64,000 bases of DNA. It comes from Patiria miniata (lineage: Eukaryota > Echinodermata > Asteroidea > Valvatida > Asterinidae). Location of the stretch: NCBI RefSeq assembly GCF_015706575.1, contig NW_024037065.1, positions 4,092,001-4,156,000 on the forward strand, given 5' to 3'. The notes below the pieces were generated by a model. It was not told the origin of the DNA, did not search any database, and saw only the letters and a list, made by a program, of their open reading frames with translations. A program made the position numbers and the translations under genes. This document shows positions 1 through 11,389 of this stretch, one piece after another. The number at the start of each line of letters is the position of its first letter. Position 1 is the stretch's first letter.

Positions 1-2515
1 CTTCACTGCCTGCAGAACTTGGCAAGAGGCTGGCAGAAATAGCATGGATGACTTCAACATCACAGTGCTTTTCAGTCTCGCCACTTTCACCCTGCAATCG
101 AGCTTCCAGGATGTGGATCTTTTCCTTCTGATCGACAACATCCAAGTTTTGGCAGTGAGGCCTTCGAGACAATGCATCAGCATCTTTGTTGCTTGGTCCA
201 GGCTTGTAGTGCAATGTGAAGTCAAACACGGTGAGGGCAGCTAGCCAGCGGTGGCCCGTAGCATCGAGTTTTGCTGTGGTGAGTATGTAAGTAAGGGGGT
301 TGTTGTCTGTATACACCTTCGTCCCTTTTGCTGTGTACAAATAGTCCTTAAACTTTTCGGTGACGGACCACTTGAGGGCCAAAAACTCTAACTTATGTGC
401 GGGGTAGTTTCTTTCAGTGCGGGTCAACCCTCGGCTAGCATAAGCTACTGGGCGCAGTTTCCCTGATGACTCCTGACACAAGACTGCTCCAAGACCATCA
501 CGGGAGGCATCTATGTGTAACACAAATGGCTGTGTTACATCCGCAAAGGCTAATACAGGAGCAGCACACATCCTGTCCTTGAGAATGTTGAACGCACTGT
601 CACACTCTGCCGTCCACAACTGACCGAATGACACCCGTCTATCCATGTGTGTCCTGCCCGCAGACTTTGCTGAAGGATCGTGCCGCTGGAAACCTGCAGT
701 GAGCTGATGGAGAGGTTTAGCAATTTTGGAAAAACCCTCTATAAATCGGCGATAGTAGCCACAAAACCCCAAGAAAGAGCGCAGCTGTCTGACGTTTTCT
801 GGACGTGGCCAGGATCTGATCGCCTCCACCTTTGCAGGATCAGTTTCGACACCCTCCCTTGAAACCACATGGCCAAGATATTTTACTGAGGTGCAGCACA
901 GCTGACACTTTTCCGGTGCCACCTTTAAGCCATACTGAGCGAGACGATCAAAGGTCCTACCCAGCCGCTTCTCCATCTCTTCCAGGGTTGGAGCGAATAC
1001 TATGATATCATCCATGTACACCAGGACTTCATCAAAATTCAGACCTGACACACACTGTTCCATTAGTCGTTGGAATGTTGCTGGTGCTCCCTTAATGCCT
1101 TGGGGCATTCTCTCGAACTGGAAAAAACCAGCTGGACACACAAATGCCGTCTTTTCCTTGTCTTGAGGCTTCATTGGAATCTGGTAATAACCTGATTTCA
1201 GGTCTAGCACTGAAAACCATTTACATCCATGTAGACAGTCAAGAGCATCTTGAATAACGGGAACTGCATACTGATCGGGCAAGGTACGGGAGTTCAAAGT
1301 CCTGTAATCTACACAGAGTCTCATCTGGCCATTCTTTTTACGGACGATGACAATTGGAGATGCATACTGACTTTTTGATTCAGTGATCACTCCAATATCC
1401 AACAGTCGCTGCAAGTGATCCCTAAGATCCTTCAAGTCAGCCGGGGACACACGCCGAGATCTCTCGCGGAAAGGCTGCTCGTCACTTAGTCGGATTTCAT
1501 GTTGAATTCCATCAGTGAGACCAACATCCCACTCGTGCTTGGAAAAGATCTCTGACCTCTGATGGGCAAGTCCTAGAATTCTATCACGCCACTCTTCACT
1601 GATGGGACCCCACTTGAAAGGTAAGTTAGCAAACTCTGTCCTTGTCGTCGGTCGATCCTTTCGGTGTGAATTTGACGAGTCTGATGGACTTGCAGAAATT
1701 TTGCCACTATTTGCACTTTTGCTGCAGACAGATTCACTTGTCCAGGCAGGTATGGATGCCCCTGCCAGAACACACTTGTTCGGCAGCTGTACACTTGTCC
1801 CTGTTGAATTCAACAGACATACGCTGACTCTATTGAATCCAGCACCAACTTTTACCAGGGAACACGCTACGTCTAAACAACCAGGCAACTTGCGTGGCAC
1901 AGCAGCATCAATCAGTACAGTAGTTTGTCCGCCAACTCTGTTACGAAGTGTGCCAGCTACAGTCTTCATTGAATTGGCAGGAATTGTAAGTGTACCCCGA
2001 GAATGAAACTTTATGACTCCAATGCGTCCATCAGATCGAACCCTTTTGGAGAGTTCGAGGTCTCTGTAAATCTTGGCACAGGTTGGGTGTACATCCATTT
2101 GTCTAGTCGTGTCTACTCTTCGGAAGTCTCCACCAAACACAGCCTGGTAACAATTCCGCAGTACACCAGAATTTGTACCAACAACCAACTGGTACCTATC
2201 TGAATCTCTGCCATCTGGCACCACCAATGCCAGTGTCAGAAAAGACTCGTTTGTGCCAGAGAACCCGACATCAAGCCCAATTTCAACTTGGGTCCACCCA
2301 AGATATGGCATTGTGCCACTTCCACCATGCCACAAAACCAAATCACTCATTGGATACAGGGTCCTCCGCAGTTGCTGGAAGAAACTGTTACATATGAGAG
2401 TCACTTATGACCCTGTATCTAACAAGCAATGGGCTATCTTTCCATCAACATAGCCTTCCACGATCAGCTGCTCTCCAATTAAACCAGCAGGAATATCTGT
2501 GCCAATTGTACAACT
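1..2515 (-). pseudogene. pol: pol of gypsy element A: protease, reverse transcriptase and RNase H (partial, one stop)
   Basis: This frame makes the element's protease and its RT/RNase H for cDNA synthesis. Reading leftward, the retropepsin site LLDTGS lies at 2408-2425. It is followed at once by an in-frame TAA (2405-2407) where a residue is normally found. The frame is otherwise open to base 1. The RT has the VDYR block near 1310, a YMDD catalytic box near 1007-1018 and the FLGFCGYYRRF block near 830. The RNase H region ends in the KPGPSNKDADALSRR block near 160-205. The same reading phase was confirmed at six points between 200 and 2407. The integrase would follow outside the window. The stop after DTGS should abolish pro-pol translation and is probably a C-to-T change of a CAA codon. 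Confidence 0.88.
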
Positions 2516-2526
2516 GGAATTGGGCC

Positions 2527-3759
2527 TTATTCTTTGGGCTTCTGGGCGGCCCCCCTCAGATGCCCTGTCCCGTTTCCCTGATGGATGAACTTGATCAATG
2601 CACTGTTAACCTTCTCAACATCAGGCTCATTGGGGCATTTCCCTTTATAATGCCCTTCTAAGCCACACTTGTAACAAAAGTTGGGTCGGCTGTTTGTAGG
2701 AGTCTTCCTTTTCTCCCCAACTTCCTTGCTACCTGCAGATTGATGGAATGTTTTGGCCTCCTTTTTAGGAGCATCGACACTACGATGAGACATTTTTACC
2801 ATCTGCTCAGCCTCCTCACGTCTCACCATTCGGAGGAGTTGAAGGTAGGTGGGGGGTTGTGACACATTTTCCTTCAACTGCAAGTTAACCAAAAGCATCT
2901 CATCATAAAGAATACCCTTGATGAACTGAGAGAGCAGCAAGCCATCTTTCTTCTCTTTCTCCACTCCACCCTTCCTGATCAATCTGCGAAGAATGTCCTG
3001 AAGACGAGTCACGTACTCTGACGGTGTCTCCCCTTGCTTCTGATGAGATGAATGAAATAATACATGCAACTCGGTTGCAGATTCTGTACCTCCAAAAGCC
3101 AACTCAAGAGCACCCAAGTAATCTTCAGAAGTTGCAGCTTGTTGGTCTCGTCTAAGATCAGAAATTATGTTCGCCGCTGGAGGGCGAAGAGCTTCCCTAA
3201 TTCGCTTCCTCTTTTCCTGATCATTCTCCTCCTCATCCAGTTGACCCTTCGCCAGCTCAATCCAGGTGTCAAAGACATCTTCATCTTTGGCTGGTGTTTT
3301 GCTTCCAGAGAATGGCCTAAGTTTTCTGCTGCTGTTGAGTGTGCATCGTGCCAACGCCTCCCCCAACTGGTTCGCATTCTTCTTCTCTTGAGTTGTCGGC
3401 ATCAAGCCTTTCTCGACAAGATCCTGAATCCTCACCCGATTCTTGACTACCACTCCCAGCCGGTTAATTTTTAGCGGGACATGTCGGCCACCAAGCTTCA
3501 GTGAAACCTCGCCTGAGGAGGGCAGTACGACATCCGATGCCTCTTTCTCAAACTCACAGAGCAGCTGGGTAGCAACATCTCTCTCCCTCCGCGAGACACT
3601 CATGATGTGCTGTACAGTTTTAGCGAGAGCGATCAGGATGTCTTCGGTTGTGTCAGTGAGAATGCCATCTGCTTTCAGGAGGAGGGCATGGCTCGGGCGG
3701 ATATCTTCCTTCTTACACCAATCAGTTATCTCAACCTGCGAAGGAGCTTCGCTTGCCAT
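2527..3759 (-). CDS. gag: Gag of gypsy element A, PNMA-like capsid with CCHC zinc knuckle
   Basis: Structural protein that would form the virus-like particle and bind element RNA. It is 410 residues, starting at ATG 3759 and ending in TAA at 2527, with no internal stop. The N-terminus (residues 10-30, ITDWCKKEDI then HALLLK) and the central region (about 150-320, with blocks PFSG, FDTWIELAKG, ALRPPAANII, LELAFG and SEYVTRL) resemble the order of blocks in vertebrate PNMA proteins, which are domesticated gypsy Gags. A single zinc knuckle, C-x2-C-x4-H-x4-C, lies near residues 362-375 (CYKCGLEGHYKGKC). Length is typical for Ty3/gypsy Gag. The downstream pol is in another frame; no canonical slippery heptamer was found at the gag stop. 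Confidence 0.88.
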   Translation of the reverse strand: MASEAPSQVEITDWCKKEDIRPSHALLLKADGILTDTTEDILIALAKTVQHIMSVSRRERDVATQLLCEFEKEASDVVLPSSGEVSLKLGGRHVPLKINRLGVVVKNRVRIQDLVEKGLMPTTQEKKNANQLGEALARCTLNSSRKLRPFSGSKTPAKDEDVFDTWIELAKGQLDEEENDQEKRKRIREALRPPAANIISDLRRDQQAATSEDYLGALELAFGGTESATELHVLFHSSHQKQGETPSEYVTRLQDILRRLIRKGGVEKEKKDGLLLSQFIKGILYDEMLLVNLQLKENVSQPPTYLQLLRMVRREEAEQMVKMSHRSVDAPKKEAKTFHQSAGSKEVGEKRKTPTNSRPNFCYKCGLEGHYKGKCPNEPDVEKVNSALIKFIHQGNGTGHLRGAAQKPKE

Positions 3760-3974
3760 CGTTCACTCGGTTTTAGAATTTAGAAACTATATGGATGAGA
3801 TAAGAAGCTAGAAAAATGCTCAAATTTAAAATGGGGAAAAACAAAAAAGAATTTGTAACTGTTGGCTCTCAATACATGTGAACAATCACCTTATTAAATT
3901 TACAATTTTACAGGCAGTTGTACAACAAACAAGGTTATTTTTTTTTTCATAAATCCAACCCTAAATAAAATGTG

Positions 3975-3991
3975 TCCTGGCAAGATCGCCA
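3975..3991 (-). promoter_or_regulatory. Primer-binding-site-like sequence of gypsy element A
   Basis: On the minus strand, four bases inside the proposed LTR end, lies TGGCGATCTTGCCAGGA. It begins with TGG, as expected for a site that pairs with a tRNA 3' CCA end to prime minus-strand DNA. The tRNA species was not established. Its place between LTR and gag supports the LTR boundary at 3996. Confidence 0.55.
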
Positions 3992-3995
3992 AATA

Positions 3996-5169
3996 TGTAA
4001 CCGTTTAGGGAAGGACACAGGAGAATAACAATAAATTAATTTCCAATCAGCTTTTATTGTGTAACAACAATTTCGTTTGGCCAAACAATTCAATCAAAAT
4101 ACAATCAATGTTTAATTAAAAGGATATGGATCAACGATGCTCAAGTACATGTAATACACAAAAAAAATGGGGCCCAATGATGTGCACAGTAGATGGCCGG
4201 CCGGCCGGCAAGAAAGTCAATGTTACTCTTGGAGCTTTCAGTTCCAAAATAGTGACGTCCAGACAACCGACTTGACTGAACCGGTGACTCCAACGAAGTC
4301 AGTAAACTGGCCCGGTACTGCAAGGCAGACGAAGTCGTTGGTCTCCTTGAGTAGGCTCACTCCAGTAGTTTAACGGAGCACCTCTGATGACCACTGGCCT
4401 ACTGTAGTAGTTTTCTTTATCAGGTGAAATTCAGATCTGGCAAACGGCAATCAGGTGTGGTCGTCCCTTCAGTTATCTCAAAGAGAGACTAAGAAGTTCT
4501 CACTTGTATCTGAGAACCTGAGAACTGAGAGCAAAATACAATACAAAACATGTACATAAGGTACAAAACCGAATATAGCCATGTGCACGTTTTTACAAGC
4601 TATAAACTTTTCAATGCGTGTCCATTTCAATACACACTGTTTATAGATTCGTTGCAAGGGCATGCAAATTACCATAGCAACATGTACTCACAGGTACAGT
4701 TACCCATGCAATGTATTTCAACTGATCCACCATGAATCCATCATGAGCACTAAACAACGTTTAATCAGCGCAATAATCACTTTATTTATTTCCCATAATT
4801 AACCAATCTAAACATGCACATGCTTCAACTATGCATGAGTATTAATGTGCATATAAACTAACATTGACCCACTGCATTTGCAATCACAACAAAGTTTGTC
4901 TGGGAAAACAAATTACAGGAACTTACTGCTTTCCTTAAATAACAAGAAGGCACAATAAATGCAAACAAAGAAATATATCCCAATGTGAAAAGCTACATGT
5001 CAACCCATTATCTAATCAAAAGCTAGCACTCAAAAATGTCCTATTCAATCCCCTATATATCCCTGCATTACACGCATTTCCCAAATAAACGTGTGCTTTA
5101 CATAGCATGAAAAGTCATTAATTCACACCCCTCAAATATAGGAAATATCACACACCTGAGAGCCAACAG
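3996..5169 (-). repeat. 5' LTR of gypsy element A (proposed)
   Basis: On the minus strand the proposed LTR begins TGTTGGCTCTCA at 5169 and ends GGTTACA at 3996, so it has TG...CA ends and is about 1174 bp. An AATAAA polyadenylation-like signal lies on the minus strand near 4050-4058, close to the inner end, as in an R-U5 region. The partner LTR is off the window, so the outer boundary rests only on the TG/CA rule. A 12-bp match to the LTR start occurs in opposite orientation at about 3861-3872 in the leader. Confidence 0.5.
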
Positions 5170-5715
5170 TATGCTGAGCAGAAATAACGGATTCTTGAGG
5201 CACACAATAGGTTGATGATTCGCTCAAAAAGCGACTTTACAGCAAGATGATTCTGGATAAATTTGTCGAACAAAACTTTTATCGACAAACAAACTTCGTG
5301 AACAATGGCAAGAAAACAGGCGCGTTTTTAGCGAACGCTTGAGGGCGCTATTTCATTTCTCGCGACTCCTGGAAAGCAAGTGGCTACATGACAACCTCTT
5401 CCCCACAGATACGATCTTTCCGCGCCTTGTTAGTCAGAAAATGCCTTGTGTGATGAACGCACGTGCAGCCCATGGAAAGACGGTTGCGATTTATTTCGCT
5501 GGTATTTTTGTAGTATTCAGTAGGAATAGGACAGTAAAAAAAACGTGCACCAGCGATACTGAGAGCGCTGCCAATACCTTATCACGAATACTTGATTTAG
5601 AGTCGATAAAGAATACAGCGCAATACTTTCATCCTTTTCATAAACACTCTGTGAAATTTTTGGTCAAAGTTTAGTATCGAAAAATTAGTATCGAAAAAAT
5701 CTGAATTTTCTTTTG
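5170..5715. other. Flank of element A, no gene supported
   Basis: Contains a 111-codon open stretch on the plus strand from 5339. It has no recognisable domain, no splice context and a composition like its surroundings, so I do not call it a gene. Confidence 0.5.
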
Positions 5716-5719
5716 AGTA

Positions 5720-5965
5720 CTGCGCGACTGGGATCGAGTTCACCGAGTACAATTTGTCGAGTTCAGGGAGAGTCCGAGTACAAAATTACGAGTACGTGCC
5801 AAGTACTTGTTTTTTTTTTTTCAAGTACATGTACCCATGATCAAGTACATGCCAAGTACTTATCGAGTTGTACTCGAGTTCGAGTACAAGTGTACTCGAG
5901 TTCGAGTACAAGTTCGTGTACGAGTACGAGTACTCCAACAGTACATGTACATGTACATGTACCTG
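5720..5965. repeat. GAGTAC/TACATG low-complexity tract
   Basis: A tract of about 245 bp built from imperfect GAGTAC, GTACTC and TACATGTAC words, which makes both strands look alike and strongly self-complementary. Open frames in it (Val/Arg/Tyr/Ser-rich) are by-products of the repeat. Confidence 0.85.
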
Positions 5966-6291
5966 ACATGCCTGAGGAGTAAATATCACCAAGTTCTTTC
6001 TAAAAAGTATGACTTTTTAAATTGTTAAATGACTGTATTTGCAACTAGACAAATTTGAATCTCTATTTCCATTTCTAGAATTGGTCACATAATCACATTG
6101 ATGATCAGTCACATGATGACAGTGATAGCCGTCACTTTGAATCATATGGATTTTTTTCATGAAAGTCATGAAACTCAAACCCGAGTCCGAGTCACGAGTC
6201 ATACAAGTCTGGTGTTCATAAAGTTCTGCATGTACGAGATTAATTGGTTACTTACCCAGAGACCCGGTGCCTCTTGTGGCCGATTGGCGGC

Positions 6292-6525
6292 CACATAAAA
6301 CTTCTCTTGCGTATCCTCATTGTGGCTCATGTGATGAGCCACCTTCGACCTGTCAGGAGCGGACAGGGAGCTCCAGGACTTTGTAATAAGAAATGGTGAA
6401 CAATTAATTAGTATTTAATTTCTTTATTAATCATTGTTAATGAATCGATTCAATGTTTTAAGAGAAATGTGTTCTTTAAGTGCACATAAAACTCCTCTTG
6501 CGTATCCTCATTGTGGCTAATGTGA
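6292..6525. repeat. Pair of 43-bp direct repeats
   Basis: Copies at 6292-6334 and 6483-6525 share 41 of 43 bases (core CTTGCGTATCCTCATTGTGG) and are about 190 bp apart in the same orientation. They could be ends of a small repeat unit or a local duplication. No coding content was seen between them. Confidence 0.8.
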
Positions 6526-6529
6526 ATTA

Positions 6530-8950
6530 TTATTTTAGCCCTAACAGTCCTGAATTCTCCAATTTTAATACGATTTTGCACACCCCTAGGAAGTTCAAAA
6601 CCATTCAAAGCTTCAAAGAGGATTGTAATTAGTCTATCTACTTCATGACCAATGGGTTGTGCAAAGGAATGATTGATTCATATTTGAAACCCCTTCACGT
6701 CAGAGGACATGTTAACACCCTAAAAAAGTTGTTAAAGTGTCCTCATGAGACTAATTTGGATGGAAGTAATTGCTTGTACAGCTGTAGCCATGATACCTGC
6801 CAATCGTTTTTAAACACTTAAAAACAGGTTTTGTTTTGCCAAAAAGTGTGAAAAAAATTTAAAAGGCAACATTTTCAAGCCAACTTACTGATTTCCAAAA
6901 GTGATTTCAATAGTATTTGTGTGCTATTTGGAGGTGAGTCAAGGCTGTCTTCAATCATCAGCCTTGTCTAAGCACAAAAAAAACAGATTGTGTAATCGCA
7001 TCTTCTGACAAGAACTGGTTAAGGGGGTTTAGAGATGTTAATGTGTTAAGAGATAACAGAAATCACTCACTTCTGTTGCTATAGTCTTCCTTATAATGGT
7101 AGGGGTAAGCTTCCCCTGAAACCCTTTGGAATGCCAGAGTCTGTAAGAAAAACCAGATATTTGAACAACTGTGTTAAATACTCAGTGAGGGATCCTTGGG
7201 ATCCCAAAATATTTTCAGATAAAGCCTGGCACACACCTTCACAATGTCACCGTTTTCCTGCATCAACCCATCATCTGTATGTGTTTTGTTTTTTCCACCA
7301 TACTGTTATGCGGCAACGTTATGCTTACTCATGCCTGTTTCTGTCCCATTGAATCGGTCACATTAAATTGGAAACGTAGTGATGACGTCATCGTGACATT
7401 TCGGCAGGAATGTGACATCATACATTACCTTGTCATTTGCTGGCCAGGCTTACTGATTGCCTTTCCTCCTCGGGCCAGAAGGAGTGGAAGGGATGGGTCT
7501 CTTAGCATGGATGGTGTGCACAGAGGCGTAAACCGCCTTGCCTCTGTGGCATAGTGGGTTGTATAGCCAGCGAGGCTTTCATCTAAAACAACTGTTGACA
7601 CCCATAGCTGCCTCTTGGCTTGTGTTCATGTACCTGACATTATGGTAAGATAGATGTTAATATTATGACAATCAGTGTAAAGCCCGATATTCCAGCCCCA
7701 ATCGCTGCGAGCGAATTGCTGACAGATTCTGGCTTCACTCATTGCATGTTTATCAATCATCGGTTGCGAATACCACAAAACCTCTGTGTATGCATGTCAC
7801 CTAGACACAACTGCAAGGTTAAGTAACAGATGTATACAGCTATGCTTCAACTCCAAATGAATGATAATTACAGCTGTGACCACCACTTGCCTGCCTTGTC
7901 TGTTGACCCAGTTTGACTAGTCACAGCTGCCTGCTTGATGTGATCTGACTGCTAAATAGCCTTCGTTAAAAGTATAGCACGGGAAGTGAAAGTGAAGTTT
8001 GACATTCTGTTACTATATTTAAATAGCAGGAGGATTAATTTACATGTAATGTCTAAGTCTAGGGATTGTTGTACGTCATTGTGGGACTTTTAATTGATTT
8101 TTTTCCTTTTATTTCAGCTGAATATCTTACAAACAAAACAACAATTTTAGTTGAGCTTGTGAAGCTTGTACTGAGAACTTGTATATATGTTCTACTTTTC
8201 AGCCATGTCCATTTTAGCAAGAAATAGCCAATGGCATCAACTTAAAAAGAAAAACATTACAAACAGTTTGTACACGGCGAGTCGCAACATGAACAGCAGT
8301 ATTAAACTTTATTAAGTCAGTTATTGAATACGTGAAGTGCGTGTGGAACGGTTTTTGTCGCAGCAATTGCGTTTATCCCTTGCATGTGTGTATACGCCGT
8401 GTGTGTCAGTACAAGTCTATCATCGCCTGATCGTGCGGGCGCGCGCGCGTTGAGTTGTTACTTTGTAACAACACAGTGGTGGAGCGTAGCAAAATGGTGT
8501 TCGCCGTATTTTATAGCGGCTAAAGGACTGTTGAGTAGACAAATTTGTTTGGTCCTTGGTACGGGGTATTAGTTTTACCAACTGCATTGAATGACCGATC
8601 AAAATGAAGCTTACAAAATCCTCTTTACAGTGCCAAGTGTGCATTTATTACTTGAAGTAACGGCGCGTCATGAATACGGGAACTTTCAGTGCAGTACGCA
8701 CACTGCGGTAGCCCGCCGGTCACACATGTCAATAACGTGCAAATCTCCGTTGCTCACTCTGCTGTTAGTCAAAATGTGCGTGTTGTCACAAGTAGGGAAA
8801 TGTACCAGGTACGGATGTTTAGTTCTTCATTTTGTAAAACTTTTCCTCCAGAATGTTTAAGTAATATATCTTCTAGTTTAAACTCGGTGTGCATTAATCT
8901 GAAAGTCTTGGAAACAGCCGTGAGGCCGTCTTTTTCTTTACTTTGTGGAG
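6530..8950. other. Mostly noncoding stretch with one small hairpin
   Basis: No convincing exon was seen. A hairpin with 9-bp stems (CACAGAGGC / GCCTCTGTG) lies at 7519-7548. From about 8330 the sequence becomes richer in CpG and less repetitive and might hold a promoter or first exon, but no splice-bounded conserved frame was recognised. Confidence 0.4.
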
Positions 8951-8955
8951 AATCA

Positions 8956-9245
8956 CTATGGAGTAGAGCGCGTCGTGTTAATGCTACTACAAGTGCACGC
9001 GCGTGGTCGTCTATGGAAGATGCGACTGAACTGTTTGTAATGACCCACTTTGATGACAACTTGTGGCTGGAAGTCCTCTCCAAGGAACTCCTGTTTCTTG
9101 TGGTATTCTCCGAGGGTCAGGTTTGTGAGTACACACGACCTGGGAGCTCCTCCCAAATAGATCTCGGCCATGAGGCAGTCCCTCATCAGCTGCACGTCAT
9201 CCCATGTAGGAGACGTTTCTCCTTCTAAAGCATCCTGTAGTTGAG
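8956..9245 (-). CDS. Isolated exon candidate, unknown protein (recombinase-core-like family?)
   Basis: A minus-strand frame opens right after a good acceptor (polypyrimidine stretch then CACCAG, exon start 9245) and stays open to about 8956. It reads QLQDALEGETSP, then RDCLMAEIYLGGAPRS, then LTNLTLGEY and VIKVGHYK. The spacing RDxL...APR...LTNLTLxEY recalls uncharacterised invertebrate and fish proteins with a tyrosine-recombinase-like core (RDYL...RPG...NMTLxEF). That match is from memory and weak. No second exon was found, and the start and product are unknown. Confidence 0.35.
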
Positions 9246-9259
9246 CTGGTGGAGATGAT

Positions 9260-11200
9260 TAGGTAAGAATTTTATAAATTAGTACTAGTTGGGTCCAAAA
9301 TATAAGTTCTGTGACCATTCTCTGGCTAGGATGGTTTGACAATGGATTGACTTCTATGGACCATTTATAAAGAAATAAGCTCCCCCCCCCCTCCCAAAAA
9401 TCCCGGTATTTTTTGCTAGGGGGGCCAAATCCAAGATGACCGCCAGCACCATCTTGAAAAATTAACTTTTGAACCAGAGCACCTAGAATCATGTACAGTA
9501 AACTCTGGCTAAGACGGCACTCTCGGGACTAGAGAATTTGTGACGGCTTACGTGAATGTCGGCATCTGCTGCAAGTCGTCATTTTGCCGACTTACAGAAA
9601 TACACAAATTGAATCACGGAGTGAAAAAAATAGATTGAATTAGGGCCTATGCGCATCTGTATCTGGATCATGCAAACAAGATTCATGGCTAAAATTCAAA
9701 GGCTTTGATTTACTCTGGTTTATTTATACATCCATGGTTGATTCCAGCAAATATATCCCCAATGTTTATCATCACAAACAGGCTGTGGTATTGATCACAG
9801 AAAGTCATGCATGTACAAGTGCGCACGTACGAAGCAAGCATGGTGCGGCCGGCAACCATTAATGCCAACGGTGGTACGATATGCAGATCGCTTTTATACT
9901 GTACGTCCATGGCCGGTCATGTGCATGTAGTGTACATGTTCATTGTGCACATACGTTCGTGTACAGTCACAAATTAAATGTGTATACAAACGTGCACTCA
10001 GTATATGCCGTGAACGCATAACGCGCAAATATCAGCCCTTTTCTGCCTGCACACCAAAGTGTGAGTACCGTTTGCACAATTTTGTGCTTGAAAACCAACA
10101 TTTTATTTTAAAATGAGCAAAATGTGTATTATCTTTACATTCTAATGTCATTATGCAAGTTCTCTGCTACTGCTGGGCTAAGTTTGAGTTTATTTCATAA
10201 TGACAAAAGGAGTGATTTTGGGGTGAATTAGTCTTTGCGATCTCAAAGTTTTATTCACCGCGTGTCACATGTTGATTTATTGCAATACGACTGTTTCATG
10301 TCAGGTGCAATTTGGAGGCCTAGTTCACAACAGCCGTACACTGGCTAGGCGTTAGGGAACCGGTGAATCTTAGCATGGAGCTATAGTTCCATGATTTTAG
10401 GAAGCCCTCACTTTGAATCTGGCAACATTAGAATACAAACTTTGTGATTATAATTTACCGTTGGGAACTTTTTTTAATATTACAATTTATACAGCTTGAA
10501 GTTGAAGCTAAGTAGGCCTAGCCCTAAGGCCTTTTTGTAACACTTTTTTTGTGAGTTAGATTGAGATTCAGATCGAGAACTATTTAGTATTGTAATTGAT
10601 TTTGTAAATAAGGAACTGTAACAATTGAGTTCATCAAACCAATAATAATTTGACTCCTGGTGTTTTGATTTTGTGCGTTTGTTGGGATTTGTCCTTGACG
10701 TCCTTAAATCTAATCATTTAAGCGGACCTCCTTTTTGGCGTACCGCCACACATGCATTGCAAAATTAGTGAAAATTCAACATAAACAGGAGTCAAAATTC
10801 TACATTGTTTTAAAAGGACTACTTGACGCTTAAACATTAATTATTTGTGTGAATGCTAATTGTTTGGAAGACTAATTTGAAGTTCCTTGGAGGCATTTTT
10901 TTTCGGCCTGCATTGTCATGTTTATGTAGGTCTACCGCCATTCTATGGACCGTGAAGTTGGTCAATGGAGACAGGGACGCTCCCTTGACATCAAACCTTT
11001 GACCCTGGCAAGCTGACCCAAATTCCTAAGTTTATAGCTTGGGCAATCTAGTAGCGAGGCAACAAAAATCAACTTTATTTTGCTGCACACTGAACATCAC
11101 GTACGTAGCAAAGTTGATGATATATCCTACATCATGGACAAAAAAATGTAGCTGTTGAATAAAAACAGGATTAATCATTATTACTTGTCTTTGGTATTTT
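9260..11200. other. Noncoding, AT-rich
   Basis: No exon recognised. A stretch at about 10490-10755 (ending near GGCGTACCGCCA) looks like the end of an LTR-type element, with AATAA-like signals, but I found no partner copy in the window. Confidence 0.4.
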
Positions 11201-11203
11201 CAG

Positions 11204-11258
11204 AGCTGGTTGGTCTGAATCCTTTGCAACTCAGTGAAGCATACGTCAAAAAAACAAG
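11204..11258 (+). CDS. Small internal exon candidate
   Basis: 55 bp bounded by a textbook acceptor (pyrimidine tract then TTTTCAG) and donor (AAG|GTAAGT). The middle frame gives LVGLNPLQLSEAYVKKT. It lies 150 bp upstream of the transposase pseudogene and may be its first coding exon or a host exon. The product is unknown. Confidence 0.4.
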
Positions 11259-11389
11259 GTAAGTGTCTTTTGGGGTTGACCATCATGCGGCAGTGCAGCA
11301 TGTGTTTTTATAGGTCTGATGCATACAAAGTATGTGAAAAACACACCGTGCGTTAACATAAAAATTGATCCCTACTTCATAGTCACATG

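Larger units (their letters stand above)
1..5169 (-). mobile_element. Ty3/gypsy LTR retrotransposon A (incomplete, 3' end off the left edge)
   Basis: Read on the minus strand, the order is LTR (3996-5169), a primer-binding-like site, a leader, gag (3759 to 2527) and pro-pol (about 2515 to 1), which is the standard Ty3/gypsy order. Gag and pol are in different frames (pol is -1 relative to gag). The 3' LTR, integrase and the rest of the element lie left of base 1. Only one inactivating change was seen in the visible coding part, a stop codon in the protease, so the copy is fairly young. The class is inferred from RT and RNase H motifs; the family name is unknown. Confidence 0.9.

Noticed and set aside
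2506..2540. Possible -1 frameshift site between gag and pol of element A
   Set aside because: The frames are offset by -1, but no X-XXY-YYZ slippery heptamer or clear pseudoknot was seen at the gag stop.
5339..5674. 111-codon plus-strand open frame beside LTR A
   Set aside because: No recognisable domain and no transcription or splice context.
5713..6028. Open frames over the GAGTAC tract on both strands
   Set aside because: Repeat by-products with periodic composition and no domain.
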